A stretch of DNA of 64,000 nt from NCBI GenBank assembly GCA_041394285.1, contig JAWKIL010000001.1:620001-684000 (forward strand), read 5' to 3'. The notes beneath the pieces are model-generated. The model had not been told where the DNA came from. It saw nothing but the letters and a program-made list of their open reading frames with translations, and made no database searches. Below are positions 52,460 to 60,598 of this stretch, piece by piece; position 1 is the stretch's first letter; each line of letters opens with the position of its first letter. This DNA comes from CADEDH01 sp041394285 (GTDB lineage Bacteria > Actinomycetota > Acidimicrobiia > Acidimicrobiales > SZUA-35). The position numbers and the translations under genes are program-made.

Positions 52460-53317
52460 TCAACGGTCGCTGTTCTCCACGCTGTAGATGCCAGGTCCGA
52501 GCTCGACCATCCAGCCGTTCGCCAGGCCGGCCACCGGCAACCGGTCGTGCTGGGCGAATCGGCGCAAGCTGTCGTCGGGCTCGAACGGATCGACGTGACC
52601 CACCTTCTCGGTAGAGAAGTAGCGGGTGCCCGCACCGTCGCGGACAGCCACGACGAAGCCGCCGCCAACCGTCTCGACCGCCCGTACATCATGGAGCTCG
52701 TGCCCCAGGTCGACGACTATCGGATGCAGCTCCTCGACCACGTGATCGTGGCCGAGGCTCACCATCACGACCTGGTCGGCGATGTTCGACTCGGTTCCGT
52801 ACCGTCCCGAGCTCGTAGCGATCAGCAGATAGCCGTCGGCCGTCGACCGCAGCGCGATCGGCTCGAGGCAGACATCCGGGAGCGCACCACCCGACAGCGC
52901 GGCCGCTGATACCGAGTCACCGCTGACGGTGAGGAGCGACGGACGGGTGACCGTCACCTCGTGCTCGTAGTAGGTTCCCCCGGTCGGTGCGGGCGGCGCC
53001 GGCGCCCCCATGTCTTCCTCCAGCCAGCGGCGATAGGCGTCGCTCATCTCGGACGAGTACCGCTCCCGGGCGATGGTGTGCTGCACGGTGTGCCCAACGA
53101 CGAAGTCTCGCGGGCCGTTCGCCGCCAGGGCGATCGGACCGTCGGTGACACCGAACCGGGCCAGAGGTTCGCCCGGACCGAACAGGAACGTCGATCCCTC
53201 CAGCCTCAGGCGCTGGAGCGTTGCGGCGTCGTCCTCCGACTGCACCACGCCGTAGTAGTCGTCGCCGACCGCGGCCAGCGCTCTGACCGCGCCGAACTCC
53301 TGGCTTGTCTGCTTCAT
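52460..53317 (-). CDS. Protein of unknown function upstream of the extensin-like gene
   Basis: 285 residues with no family I recognise. It is beta-strand-rich, with repeated VGDDYYGVVQSEDD, DGYLLIATSS, GGGFVVAVRDGAGTRYFST and NGWMVELGPGIYSVE segments, which hint at a beta-propeller-like fold. No signal peptide or membrane segment. The two neighbours form a likely two-gene operon. The DNA is slightly less biased than the surrounding catabolic genes. Confidence 0.55.
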   Translation of the reverse strand: MKQTSQEFGAVRALAAVGDDYYGVVQSEDDAATLQRLRLEGSTFLFGPGEPLARFGVTDGPIALAANGPRDFVVGHTVQHTIARERYSSEMSDAYRRWLEEDMGAPAPPAPTGGTYYEHEVTVTRPSLLTVSGDSVSAAALSGGALPDVCLEPIALRSTADGYLLIATSSGRYGTESNIADQVVMVSLGHDHVVEELHPIVVDLGHELHDVRAVETVGGGFVVAVRDGAGTRYFSTEKVGHVDPFEPDDSLRRFAQHDRLPVAGLANGWMVELGPGIYSVENSDR

Positions 53318-53612
53318 CTGCTTGCCCCCATCTCGATGACAAGGTCAGTCGTATCATCGGGGGGCCGATCGTTCTATCCGCCTCCCGACACAACCAGCGT
53401 CCGGAATCGCCGGGAGAGGGCCGTCAGACGGCGACTGCGAGCAACGGGTGCTCTGCCGGATGCCCTCCAGCTCGACCGGTCCGATCGCATCGTGGGGGTG
53501 ACGAGCGCCCGTTCGCGGCGGCGGGGGATCGATGCCCTACCGGCCGCCGCGCTTCGTCTCTACCATCACCTGGACCCGACCGATGACGTGATGCAGGAGG
53601 AGGTGGCCGGCC

Positions 53613-54557
53613 GTGGCCCCACAGCTGGTTGGTGCCGATCTCGACAAGCTCGACGCCTTGGCCCGCTTCCTCGACCGCCAGGCATCGGTGGTGGAGCGGA
53701 TCGGGTCCGGGGCTGCCGCCGACGTGGGGGCGCTGAGCCGGATCTGGGCCGGAGCCGACGCCGGCCAGTTCGCCACGATCTGGCGGTCTCGGCATCAGGC
53801 GGCGCTGACCGCCGCCGTCGCCGAGCTGCGGGCGGCAGCGGAGACGGTGCGCCGCAACCGGGCGGCCCAGGAGCTGGCGTCGGGGAGCGACGGCAGCGGG
53901 GGCACCGGTGCGAACGTCGGCGACTTCTTCCTTGGCGACGCCGCCAGCTTCTGGAAGGGCGACGACGACACCTTCCCCTACGGCTCGCTGGCGGCCGGCC
54001 TGCTCCGGGTGTGGCGGACGGCGTCGTACACCTGGGGTAGCGGCCCGTTCCCGGTGTTCAACACCGGCCTGGTCGGCCGCGGGCTGTCGGCCGGGCTGAG
54101 CCGGATCCCGGCCCTGGCCCCGGCCGGGGAGTGGCTGACCACCCCGGGGGCCACCCAGGTCTTCCGCCGGGTCGGCATCGCCGGCGCCGTCGTGTCGACC
54201 GGGGTCGGGTTGTACGACCTCTACCAGCAGGGCAACCCGATCGACGCCTTCCGGGCCGACGGTGCCGGGTACGTGGCTGACGTGGCCAACACGGCGTTCA
54301 GCGCTTCAACCGCCGCCTTCCTGATCGCCCCCAACCCGGTCACCGGGGCGCTGGTGGTCGGCACCGGGCTGGTGTGGGCCGGGGCCGAGGTGGTGGATCA
54401 CTGGGACGACATCTCGAGTGCCGCCGGCGACGCCTGGGACACCGGCACCGGGGCCCTGAGCGACGCATGGGACACCGGCACCGGGGCCCTGAGCGACGCC
54501 TGGAGCGCCGGTACCGACGTGATCGGCGACGTGCTCGACGTGGGGGACTGGTTCTGA
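53613..54557 (+). CDS. WXG100-domain fusion protein with hydrophobic core and C-terminal 11-residue repeats
   Basis: 314 residues. Residues 1-90 (GADLDKLDALARFLDRQASVV, then IWAGADAGQFATIW) resemble the WXG100 protein encoded at 63021-63305, sharing ADxDKL, W-x-G, QFxxIW and an HxAAL-like helix. Residues 140-260 include hydrophobic stretches (AGAVVSTGVGLYDLY; NPVTGALVVGTGLVWAGA). The C-terminus repeats DAWDTGTGALS twice plus a third diverged copy. Size and layout fit a type VII secretion substrate; toxin activity is not shown. Its stop overlaps the next start (TGATG). Confidence 0.7.
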   Translation: MAPQLVGADLDKLDALARFLDRQASVVERIGSGAAADVGALSRIWAGADAGQFATIWRSRHQAALTAAVAELRAAAETVRRNRAAQELASGSDGSGGTGANVGDFFLGDAASFWKGDDDTFPYGSLAAGLLRVWRTASYTWGSGPFPVFNTGLVGRGLSAGLSRIPALAPAGEWLTTPGATQVFRRVGIAGAVVSTGVGLYDLYQQGNPIDAFRADGAGYVADVANTAFSASTAAFLIAPNPVTGALVVGTGLVWAGAEVVDHWDDISSAAGDAWDTGTGALSDAWDTGTGALSDAWSAGTDVIGDVLDVGDWF

Positions 54558-55063
54558 TGGGCGGCCTCCGCCGGCCCGGCCTGCGGGCTCTGGCCGACCT
54601 CGAGCGCGTGCTGCACCGCACCCACCCGGCAGGACCGGTGCGGGTGCGGTACGTCGACCAGGGACGGGGCGGCGTGCAGGCCGAGGGCGCCGGTGGCGTG
54701 ACGGCAACGATCCCCGTCTCCACCCTGCCGGGCCGGGCGACCGTGGCCGACGAGTTGGCCGCCGGTGTGGAGGTGGCCGTCGACGGCGAACCGGTGCTGC
54801 TCCTCCGCCAGGCCCGGCACGGCCTCCGGCGGGGTGCCCGCGTCCTCGAGGTGACCGACCTGGGCCGGGGGTGGGTCCCCCCGGGGGCGGTGTTCCGGGC
54901 TCGGGGGCTGAGCGGCAACGCCAGCCTGGAGGCAGCGGGGCGCGCCCTGGTGAGGGTGCGCGAGCCGTGGTTCAGCACCGTGGTCGGCCCGGGGGTGCCC
55001 GACGAGCTGGTGGTGGTCCACGCTGCGGTTGCTGTGGGGCTGGGCGAGGCGGTGCGGCTGTGA
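54557..55063 (+). CDS. Small protein of unknown function, middle gene of the WXG100 cluster
   Basis: 168 residues from ATG 54557. No recognised family. The middle (LLLRQARHGLRRGARVLEVTDLGRGWVPPGAVFRARG) is basic. It overlaps the WXG100-fusion gene by 1 nt and the next gene by 4 nt, so the three proteins are made together and may form one unit such as substrate plus chaperone-like partners. Confidence 0.55.
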   Translation: MGGLRRPGLRALADLERVLHRTHPAGPVRVRYVDQGRGGVQAEGAGGVTATIPVSTLPGRATVADELAAGVEVAVDGEPVLLLRQARHGLRRGARVLEVTDLGRGWVPPGAVFRARGLSGNASLEAAGRALVRVREPWFSTVVGPGVPDELVVVHAAVAVGLGEAVRL

Positions 55064-55785
55064 CCGGGCCCCTCGTAGGCGCAGAGCGGGAGGAGACGAT
55101 GCTGTTCGACCCGATCCGGGCCACCCTGGTGGCCACCGAGGACGAGCTGGCCGATCTGGCCGCCCGGGCCGCCCGGGGCGACGAGGGCCTGCATCCGACG
55201 GTGGCCGGGATCGTCGCGGTGGTCGGGGCCCCGGCACGCTCGGTGGTGATCGAGCGGTTCGACCAGGGCCTGGTGGCCCCGCTGTTCGTGGCCTTCGACG
55301 GGAAGGGTCGGGCGGTGGTGACCGAGGGCGCGGGTGATGTCGACGGCAGGGCCGCCCTGTCGATGACCGCCACCCACCTCGAGCTCCTGCCCGCCCTGTT
55401 GAGCCAGGCCCTCCGGCTGCACGCCGGGCTGCCGTCCGCCAGCCGCCGCCCGCTGGAGGCCACCGCCGGCCAGATCGAGGCGGCGTGGGCCGGCGCGGCC
55501 GGGATGGCCGGCGCGGCCGGCGTGGCCGAGCCGGGGCTGGCGGCCGTCCTGGCGGCGATGACGCACGGGTGGCGGGCGTCGGGGAGCTGGGCCGGGGCCG
55601 AGATCGACCGCTCGGCGACCGTCATGTCGGCCGGCGCCGAGGGCCTGTGGCACGTGGACCGGGGTCCGGCCGACCACGGCCCGGTGCCGATCGGGCCCGA
55701 CGACCGTATCGAGCTTCGGCCGGTGACGGTGGCCGAAGCCCGGGCCCTGCTGGGCGACGTGGTCACCGGCCGCCGCTCGTGCTGA
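55060..55785 (+). CDS. Protein of unknown function, last gene of the WXG100 cluster
   Basis: 241 residues from a GTG that overlaps the upstream stop by 4 nt. No motif I recognise. Features are an N-terminal helix LFDPIRATLVATEDELADLAARAARG, VVIERFDQGLVAPLFVAFDGKGRAVVTEG, and an Ala/Gly-rich GAAGMAGAAGVAEPGLAAVL stretch. Size and position resemble EspG-type chaperones of type VII systems, but sequence support is lacking. Confidence 0.5.
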   Translation: MTGPLVGAEREETMLFDPIRATLVATEDELADLAARAARGDEGLHPTVAGIVAVVGAPARSVVIERFDQGLVAPLFVAFDGKGRAVVTEGAGDVDGRAALSMTATHLELLPALLSQALRLHAGLPSASRRPLEATAGQIEAAWAGAAGMAGAAGVAEPGLAAVLAAMTHGWRASGSWAGAEIDRSATVMSAGAEGLWHVDRGPADHGPVPIGPDDRIELRPVTVAEARALLGDVVTGRRSC

Positions 55786-55833
55786 GCCGGCGCCCATCGA
55801 GCGGGCGCCCTCGGAGGGCGGCAGGCCGCGCCG

Positions 55834-56976
55834 TCAGCAGCCGCTGGCCGTGGCGTGGGTGGCGGCCCACCCTCCGTCGACGGGCGACACCGTCACCAGC
55901 GTCACCCACTCGGCGCTCCCCGGCGCGATAGGGGCGCCGTAGGTGTAGGTGCCGTCGGGCGTGACCATCTCCACGTAGCCGCTCTGGTAGTAGGTGGCGG
56001 CCGCCGGCGTGGTCAGGTAGGCGTCGAGCGCCTCGGCCGGGGTGGGCGCCGCCGGGCCGTTGGCCGCCAGGTCGTCGTTGGGCGGGGCGCCTGGCCCCCC
56101 GTTGCAGGGCAGCGCCTCCGCCGGCGCCTCGCTCATCTGCCGGGTCTCGACCACCAGCGGGCTCCGATCGGCGATCGGTGCCTGGCCGTCACCTGCGGCC
56201 AGGTCGTAGACGAAGCGGGCGATCGCTTCCCCCTGCTCCGACACGGTGAACTGGATGAACCGGCAGTGTTCGGCCACCTTTACCGCCCCACTGATGAGGA
56301 TGCGCAGCGCCGTCAACTCACCGACGCCGGACAACACCACCAGCTCGGTCTGCCCCTCAGGCGAGAGGTCGTAGTTGATGTCGCTGTCGGCCCGGCCCAG
56401 CCCGTCGGCCGTACCGTCGGCGGCGTAGAGCTGTCGGTCCGGGGCGGGCCAGAGCGCCTCCACCACGAACCGTTCGGTTTCCCGGCGGGTGACGAGGCGA
56501 CCGTCGCCGTCGAAGGTGGTGGTGCCGATGGCCCCGGCCTCGTCGGGCAGCACCTGCAGGAACCCGGGCAGCGAACTGCCGGTTTGGGTGCCGGGACCGC
56601 AGTCCAGGCCACCAGGCGGAAGCACGGTGGTGGCGGTCGACTGATCGCCTTCGCTCGCGGACCCGGGTGTGGCCCCGAGCGCGGTGGTGGCCGGCTGGGC
56701 GGTGGACGTCTCGGCAGAGGTCGCCGTGGGGCCGGTGTCGAGGCGGACGTCGCCGCTCCGGGTGGCCCACCATGTCGCCCCGCCGGCAACGATCACGGCC
56801 AGCACGGCTGCGATCGTCAGCATCCAGCGACGCCGTCCATTGAGCGGGGCCCGTCGCCGAGCGGTCCGGCCTTCGGCGATCGCAGCGTCGAGGGCCCGGC
56901 GATGCCCGGCAGCGACGGCGGCCGATGGCTGGCCCACCTCGGGCCGCAGGGAGCGGAGCTCGTTGTCGAGGTGCAT
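55834..56976 (-). CDS. Single-pass membrane protein, putative anti-sigma partner
   Basis: 380 residues. The ~50-residue cytosolic start (HLDNELRSLRPEVGQPSAAV) is followed by one membrane helix (WMLTIAAVLAVIVAGGATWWA) and a ~300-residue extracellular part beginning with a Thr/Ala-rich linker. The start overlaps the ECF sigma stop by 1 nt (TGATG), the usual sigma/anti-sigma gene arrangement. The HxxxCxxC zinc motif of classic anti-sigma factors is absent. The outer domain is unrecognised. Confidence 0.65.
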   Translation of the reverse strand: MHLDNELRSLRPEVGQPSAAVAAGHRRALDAAIAEGRTARRRAPLNGRRRWMLTIAAVLAVIVAGGATWWATRSGDVRLDTGPTATSAETSTAQPATTALGATPGSASEGDQSTATTVLPPGGLDCGPGTQTGSSLPGFLQVLPDEAGAIGTTTFDGDGRLVTRRETERFVVEALWPAPDRQLYAADGTADGLGRADSDINYDLSPEGQTELVVLSGVGELTALRILISGAVKVAEHCRFIQFTVSEQGEAIARFVYDLAAGDGQAPIADRSPLVVETRQMSEAPAEALPCNGGPGAPPNDDLAANGPAAPTPAEALDAYLTTPAAATYYQSGYVEMVTPDGTYTYGAPIAPGSAEWVTLVTVSPVDGGWAATHATASGC

Positions 56977-57590
56977 CAGAGGGTCTCCCCGCTGGCCGTG
57001 ATCCGTCGGGGCCGGGCCGGTGGTGGCTCGGGTGGGCCACCGGCGTCGGCCGCCATCTCCCGCAGGCGGGCCCGGAGCCGGGAGATGCGGGACCGGACGG
57101 TGCCGATCGGGATGCCGAGCGCCTGGGCGATCCCGGCGTAGTCGAGCTCCTCCCAGGCGTACAGCACGAGCAGCTCTCGCTCCTCGGGCCGGAGCCGGCC
57201 GATCGCCCAGCGAAGCGCCCGGGCCCTGTCGCCCAGCTCGGCCGCTTCGTCGACCAGCTCCAGCACCGGCACGTCCACCGGGGCTCGGCCCCGGAGGCGC
57301 TCGAGGGCCCGACCGGCCCGGCCCAAGCTGCGGGCCCGGCCTCGGGCGACATTGGTGGCGATCCCGAACAGCCACGGGCGGAGCTCGCCCTTCATCGGGT
57401 CGAAGTGGTGGCGCCGGGCGAAGGCAGACACGAACACCTCGCCCGCCAGCTCGTCGGCCACCTCCGGGCCCCAGGCTCGGGCCAGGTAGGCCCAGACGGC
57501 GTCGTGATGGCGCTCGAACACCTGGGCGAAGCGGGCCGGCGTGTCGCCGCAGGCGGCCTGCATCACGGCGGCATCGGAGTCGTCCATCAT
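56976..57590 (-). CDS. ECF-type RNA polymerase sigma factor
   Basis: 204 residues. Region 2 (FAQVFERHHDAVWAYLARAWG, then DELAGEVFVSAFARRHHFDP and RPWLFGIATNVAR) binds -10 DNA and core polymerase. Region 4 (RPEERELLVLYAWEELDYAGIAQALGIPIGTVRSRISRLRARL) is the -35 binding helix-turn-helix. Length is normal for a sigma-70 family ECF factor. It is coupled to a membrane protein gene by a TGATG overlap, so an external signal is likely. Confidence 0.92.
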   Translation of the reverse strand: MMDDSDAAVMQAACGDTPARFAQVFERHHDAVWAYLARAWGPEVADELAGEVFVSAFARRHHFDPMKGELRPWLFGIATNVARGRARSLGRAGRALERLRGRAPVDVPVLELVDEAAELGDRARALRWAIGRLRPEERELLVLYAWEELDYAGIAQALGIPIGTVRSRISRLRARLREMAADAGGPPEPPPARPRRITASGETL

Positions 57591-57635
57591 CCTCTACTCC
57601 GCCGATCGGCTCCGAGGGTTCCCCATGACAGCCCA

Positions 57636-57747
57636 TTCTGCGCGACGGAAATCGCGACACGTCGGCGATCTGCGTCGCGGAACCCTCGGATTTCGTGGAA
57701 AACGTTACGCAGATGGGGGGCGGGGCGCGGTATTCGTGACGCAGAAC
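57636..57747. repeat. Family C MITE-like element, copy 3
   Basis: The left end TTCTGCGCGACGGAAATCG (about 57636) and the right end, read as reverse complement, TTCTGCGTCACGAATACCG (about 57747) form an imperfect inverted repeat of about 25 bp. Inner blocks TCGCGGAACCCTCGGA, TTTCGTGGAAAACGT and ACGCAGA match copies 1 and 2. It lies between the divergent sigma-factor and SDR genes. Confidence 0.7.
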
Positions 57748-57871
57748 GGGGGGCGGTCGGAGGCGGAGCCGAGCGGGCTCATTTCGACGGGCCGGGGCCG
57801 GGCTAGTAGAAACGGGAGCCAAGGGGGTCGTCCGGAGCGTGCCGGCGCCCGCACGCCGTGAAAGGGGACCC

Positions 57872-58606
57872 ATGGGGGAGCTGGACGGGAAGGTCGCACT
57901 GGTCACCGGGGGTGCCCGGGGCCAGGGGGCGGCCGAGGCGAGGATCTTCGCCCGGGAGGGCGCCACCGTGGTCATCACCGATGTGCTCGACGAGGCCGGG
58001 GAGAAGACCGCCGGCGAGCTGGGCTGTGAATACCACCACCTCGACGTCACCTCCGAGGCCGGGTGGGAATCGGTGGTGGCCGACATCGTGGCCCGCCACG
58101 GCCGGCTCGACATCCTCATGAACAACGCCGGCATCTTCAAGCCGGCCCAGCTCCTCAACACATCCACCGAGATGTGGAACCAGACGGTGGCCATCAACCA
58201 GACCGGCGTGTTCCTGGGAATGCGCACCGTGGCCAAGGCCATGGTCGAGGCCGGCAACGGCGGCTCGATCATCAACACCTCCTCGATCGCCGGCCTGGAG
58301 GGCGGCTTCGGGGCCACGGCCTACGGCGCCACCAAGTGGGCCGTCACCGGCATGACCCGCACGGTGGCCAAGGAGCTGGGCAAGCACGGGATCCGGGTCA
58401 ACTCGATCCACCCCGGGGCCATCGTCACCGACATGATCACCAACATGCTCGAAGGGGGCCGGGACGAGAAGATGATCTCCCGCCAGCCCCTCAAGCGGCT
58501 GGGCACGCCGGAGGACATCGCCGAGATGGCGCTGTTCCTGGCCAGCGACCGCTCCAGCTACTGCACCGGCCAGCAATTCACCGTCGACGGAGGCGTCCAT
58601 GGCTGA
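57872..58606 (+). CDS. SDR family oxidoreductase, first gene of a catabolic operon
   Basis: 244 residues from ATG 57872 with aaagggga upstream. TGGARGQG cofactor motif, NNAG, catalytic Ser in NTSSIAG and YGATK, C-terminal YCTGQQFTVDGGVHG; resembles 3-alpha/20-beta-hydroxysteroid dehydrogenase-like SDRs. The esterase gene overlaps its end by 8 nt. The run SDR, esterase, LLM, CoA-transferase, LLM looks like one pathway of alcohol oxidation, ester hydrolysis, oxidation or reduction, and CoA activation. Confidence 0.9.
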   Translation: MGELDGKVALVTGGARGQGAAEARIFAREGATVVITDVLDEAGEKTAGELGCEYHHLDVTSEAGWESVVADIVARHGRLDILMNNAGIFKPAQLLNTSTEMWNQTVAINQTGVFLGMRTVAKAMVEAGNGGSIINTSSIAGLEGGFGATAYGATKWAVTGMTRTVAKELGKHGIRVNSIHPGAIVTDMITNMLEGGRDEKMISRQPLKRLGTPEDIAEMALFLASDRSSYCTGQQFTVDGGVHG

Positions 58607-59549
58607 TCCCTACTATGACCCGGAGATCAAGGCGGCCATCGACGCCGGCCCCAAGTTGGGCACGGTGAAGGGCGGCACGCTGGAGCGGGTGCGGGAAGAC
58701 CGGCTCCGGGCCAACGCCCTCATGCAGCTTTCGGACCAGGTCACCCGCACCGACATGATGGTGCCCGGCCCGCCCGACGGTCCGGGCGAGGTCCGCATCC
58801 GGGTCCACCGCCCGGTGGGGGCCGAGGGTGACCTGCCCTGCCTGTACTGGATGCACGGCGGCGGCTACGTGCTCGGCGTGCCCGAGCAGGACGACGAGCG
58901 GTTCGACCGGTGGTGCACCCGGTTCGGGATCATGGGTGTGTGCGTGCAGTACCGCCTGGGCCCCGAGCACCCGTACCCCGCCGGGTTGGAGGACTGCTAC
59001 GCCGGGCTCAAGTGGGTGAAGGAGCACGGGAGCGAGATCGGCATCGACACGAGCCGGGTCGGCATCGGTGGGCCCAGCGGCGGCGGAGGCATGGCCGCCG
59101 CGCTGGGCCTGCTGGTGCGTGACCGGGCCGAGTTCCCGATCGACTATCAGCTCCTGATCTACCCCATGATCGACGACACCCGCACCAGCACCACGGCCAA
59201 CTGGGACGTGCCGGTGTGGAACACCGAGTCCAACACCTTCGGCTGGCAGAGCTATCTGGGCCCCCTGTTCGGGACCGACGACATCCCCTACACGGCGGCC
59301 CCGTCGCGCTGCGAGGACCTGTCGGGCCTGCCGTCCACCTACATCATGGTGGGCACCCTCGACGGCTTCTGCGACGAGGACATCAGCTACGCCCAGCGCC
59401 TCAACCAGTGCGGCGTGCCGGTGGAGCTCCACGTCTACCCCGGCGCCCCCCACGGCTTCGAGGGGTTCGCCCCCGGCACGGCGGTGGCTCGCCAGGCCCG
59501 CAAGGACATCAACAACTGGCTCGCCGCCCAGCTGGGCCAGGCCGGGTAG
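58599..59549 (+). CDS. HSL-type alpha/beta-hydrolase (esterase/lipase)
   Basis: 316 residues. The oxyanion motif HGGG lies in YWMHGGGYVLG. The nucleophile is the Ser in GGPSGGGG (canonical GDSAGG). The acid is Asp in GTLDGFCDE and the histidine is in GAPHGFEGF. These are hormone-sensitive-lipase family esterases of the cytosol. Translation is coupled to the SDR by overlap. In this operon it could open the lactone or ester made by a Baeyer-Villiger enzyme, which is inference. Confidence 0.92.
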   Translation: MADPYYDPEIKAAIDAGPKLGTVKGGTLERVREDRLRANALMQLSDQVTRTDMMVPGPPDGPGEVRIRVHRPVGAEGDLPCLYWMHGGGYVLGVPEQDDERFDRWCTRFGIMGVCVQYRLGPEHPYPAGLEDCYAGLKWVKEHGSEIGIDTSRVGIGGPSGGGGMAAALGLLVRDRAEFPIDYQLLIYPMIDDTRTSTTANWDVPVWNTESNTFGWQSYLGPLFGTDDIPYTAAPSRCEDLSGLPSTYIMVGTLDGFCDEDISYAQRLNQCGVPVELHVYPGAPHGFEGFAPGTAVARQARKDINNWLAAQLGQAG

Positions 59550-59564
59550 GGGAGCGGGACCACC

Positions 59565-60458
59565 ATGCGCCTCGGAGCCGTCCTGCCCACCACCGAGATC
59601 GGCGACGATCCGATCGCCGTGCGCGACTGGGCCCAGGCCGCCGAGTCGCTCGGCTACAGCCACCTCATCGCCTACGACCATGTTCTCGGGGCCGTCCACG
59701 ACAACCGGGAACCCCGGCTCTGGGGGCCCTACACCGAGAACGACGCCTTCCACGAGCCGTTCGTGCTGTTCGGGTTCCTGGCCGCCGTCACCACCCGGGT
59801 GGAGCTGGAGACAGCGGTGATCATCCTGCCCCAGCGTCAGGCCGTGCTCGTGGCCAAGCAGGCGGCCGAGGTCGACGTCCTGTCGGGCGGGCGGCTCCGG
59901 CTCGGTGTGGGCACCGGCTGGAACCACGTGGAGTACGAGAGCCTCGGGGTGGACTGGGAGCAGCGGGGCAAGATCTTCGACGCCCAGATCGCCCTGCTGC
60001 GCGAGCTGTGGGGCAACCCGGTGGTCGACCACACCGACACCTTCCACCGGGTCGACCGGGCCGGCATCAAGCCCCGGCCGGCCCGCCAGATCCCGATCTG
60101 GTTCGGGGGCGGTTCCAAGGTGGCCATGCGCCGGGCGGCCAAGGTGGGCGACGGCTTCACCTTCGCCGGCTCCGGTCGCAAGATCCTGGAGCAGGTGGAC
60201 CGGATCCGGGACGACGTGGCCGCCAACGGGCGCGACCCCGACGCCTTCCCGGTGGAGCTGACCGTGGCCTACGGCCTGCCCCCCGAGAAGTGGGACAGCA
60301 TCGCCGCCGACGCCCGGGCGGCGAAGGTCGACTACCTGTCGGTCAACACCATGAGCACCACCTCGGCCTGGGCCGGTACCCCGGCCCCCAACCTCACCAG
60401 CCCGTCCGAGCACATCTCGGCGCTGGAGACCTTCGCCCGCCGGATCGGTACCGACTAG
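59565..60458 (+). CDS. F420-dependent LLM oxidoreductase, TIGR03619-like
   Basis: 297 residues: MRLGAVLPTTEIGDDPIAVRDWAQAAESLGYSHLIAYDHVLG, ILPQRQAVLVAKQAAEVDVLSGGRLRLGVGTGWNHVEYE. It belongs to the short F420-dependent group, like 41316-42164. It starts 15 nt after the esterase stop with ggagcggga upstream. It is followed by a double hairpin before the CoA-transferase gene. Confidence 0.88.
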   Translation: MRLGAVLPTTEIGDDPIAVRDWAQAAESLGYSHLIAYDHVLGAVHDNREPRLWGPYTENDAFHEPFVLFGFLAAVTTRVELETAVIILPQRQAVLVAKQAAEVDVLSGGRLRLGVGTGWNHVEYESLGVDWEQRGKIFDAQIALLRELWGNPVVDHTDTFHRVDRAGIKPRPARQIPIWFGGGSKVAMRRAAKVGDGFTFAGSGRKILEQVDRIRDDVAANGRDPDAFPVELTVAYGLPPEKWDSIAADARAAKVDYLSVNTMSTTSAWAGTPAPNLTSPSEHISALETFARRIGTD

Positions 60459-60460
60459 GT

Positions 60461-60501
60461 GTCCCTTCGGGACCCGGAGTTTCGCCTGCGGCGAAACTTC
60501 C
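60461..60501 (+). repeat. Intra-operon double hairpin, family E copy 2
   Basis: GTCCC (60461-60465) pairs with GGGAC (60469-60473), and AGTTTCGCC (60478-60486) pairs perfectly with GGCGAAACT (60490-60498). The layout matches 41233-41275. It starts right after the LLM stop and lies ~100 nt before the next start. Confidence 0.6.
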
Positions 60502-60598
60502 CCCAAGCACACACAGCAGCGCAGCGCGGCGCCGCCACGTCACACACACCACATACGCCAGCGTCGGACAGCAGACGCCGACACAAGGGGGACAGACG

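Noticed and set aside
53318..53612. Small ORFs in the gap before the WXG100 fusion
   Set aside because: Plus-strand frames here (for example 53305-53586) resemble no family and lack a good ribosome site; the gap probably holds only divergent promoters.
53613..54557. Calling the WXG100 fusion a toxin
   Set aside because: No known toxin domain or catalytic motif is visible in the C-terminal part, which consists of short repeats.
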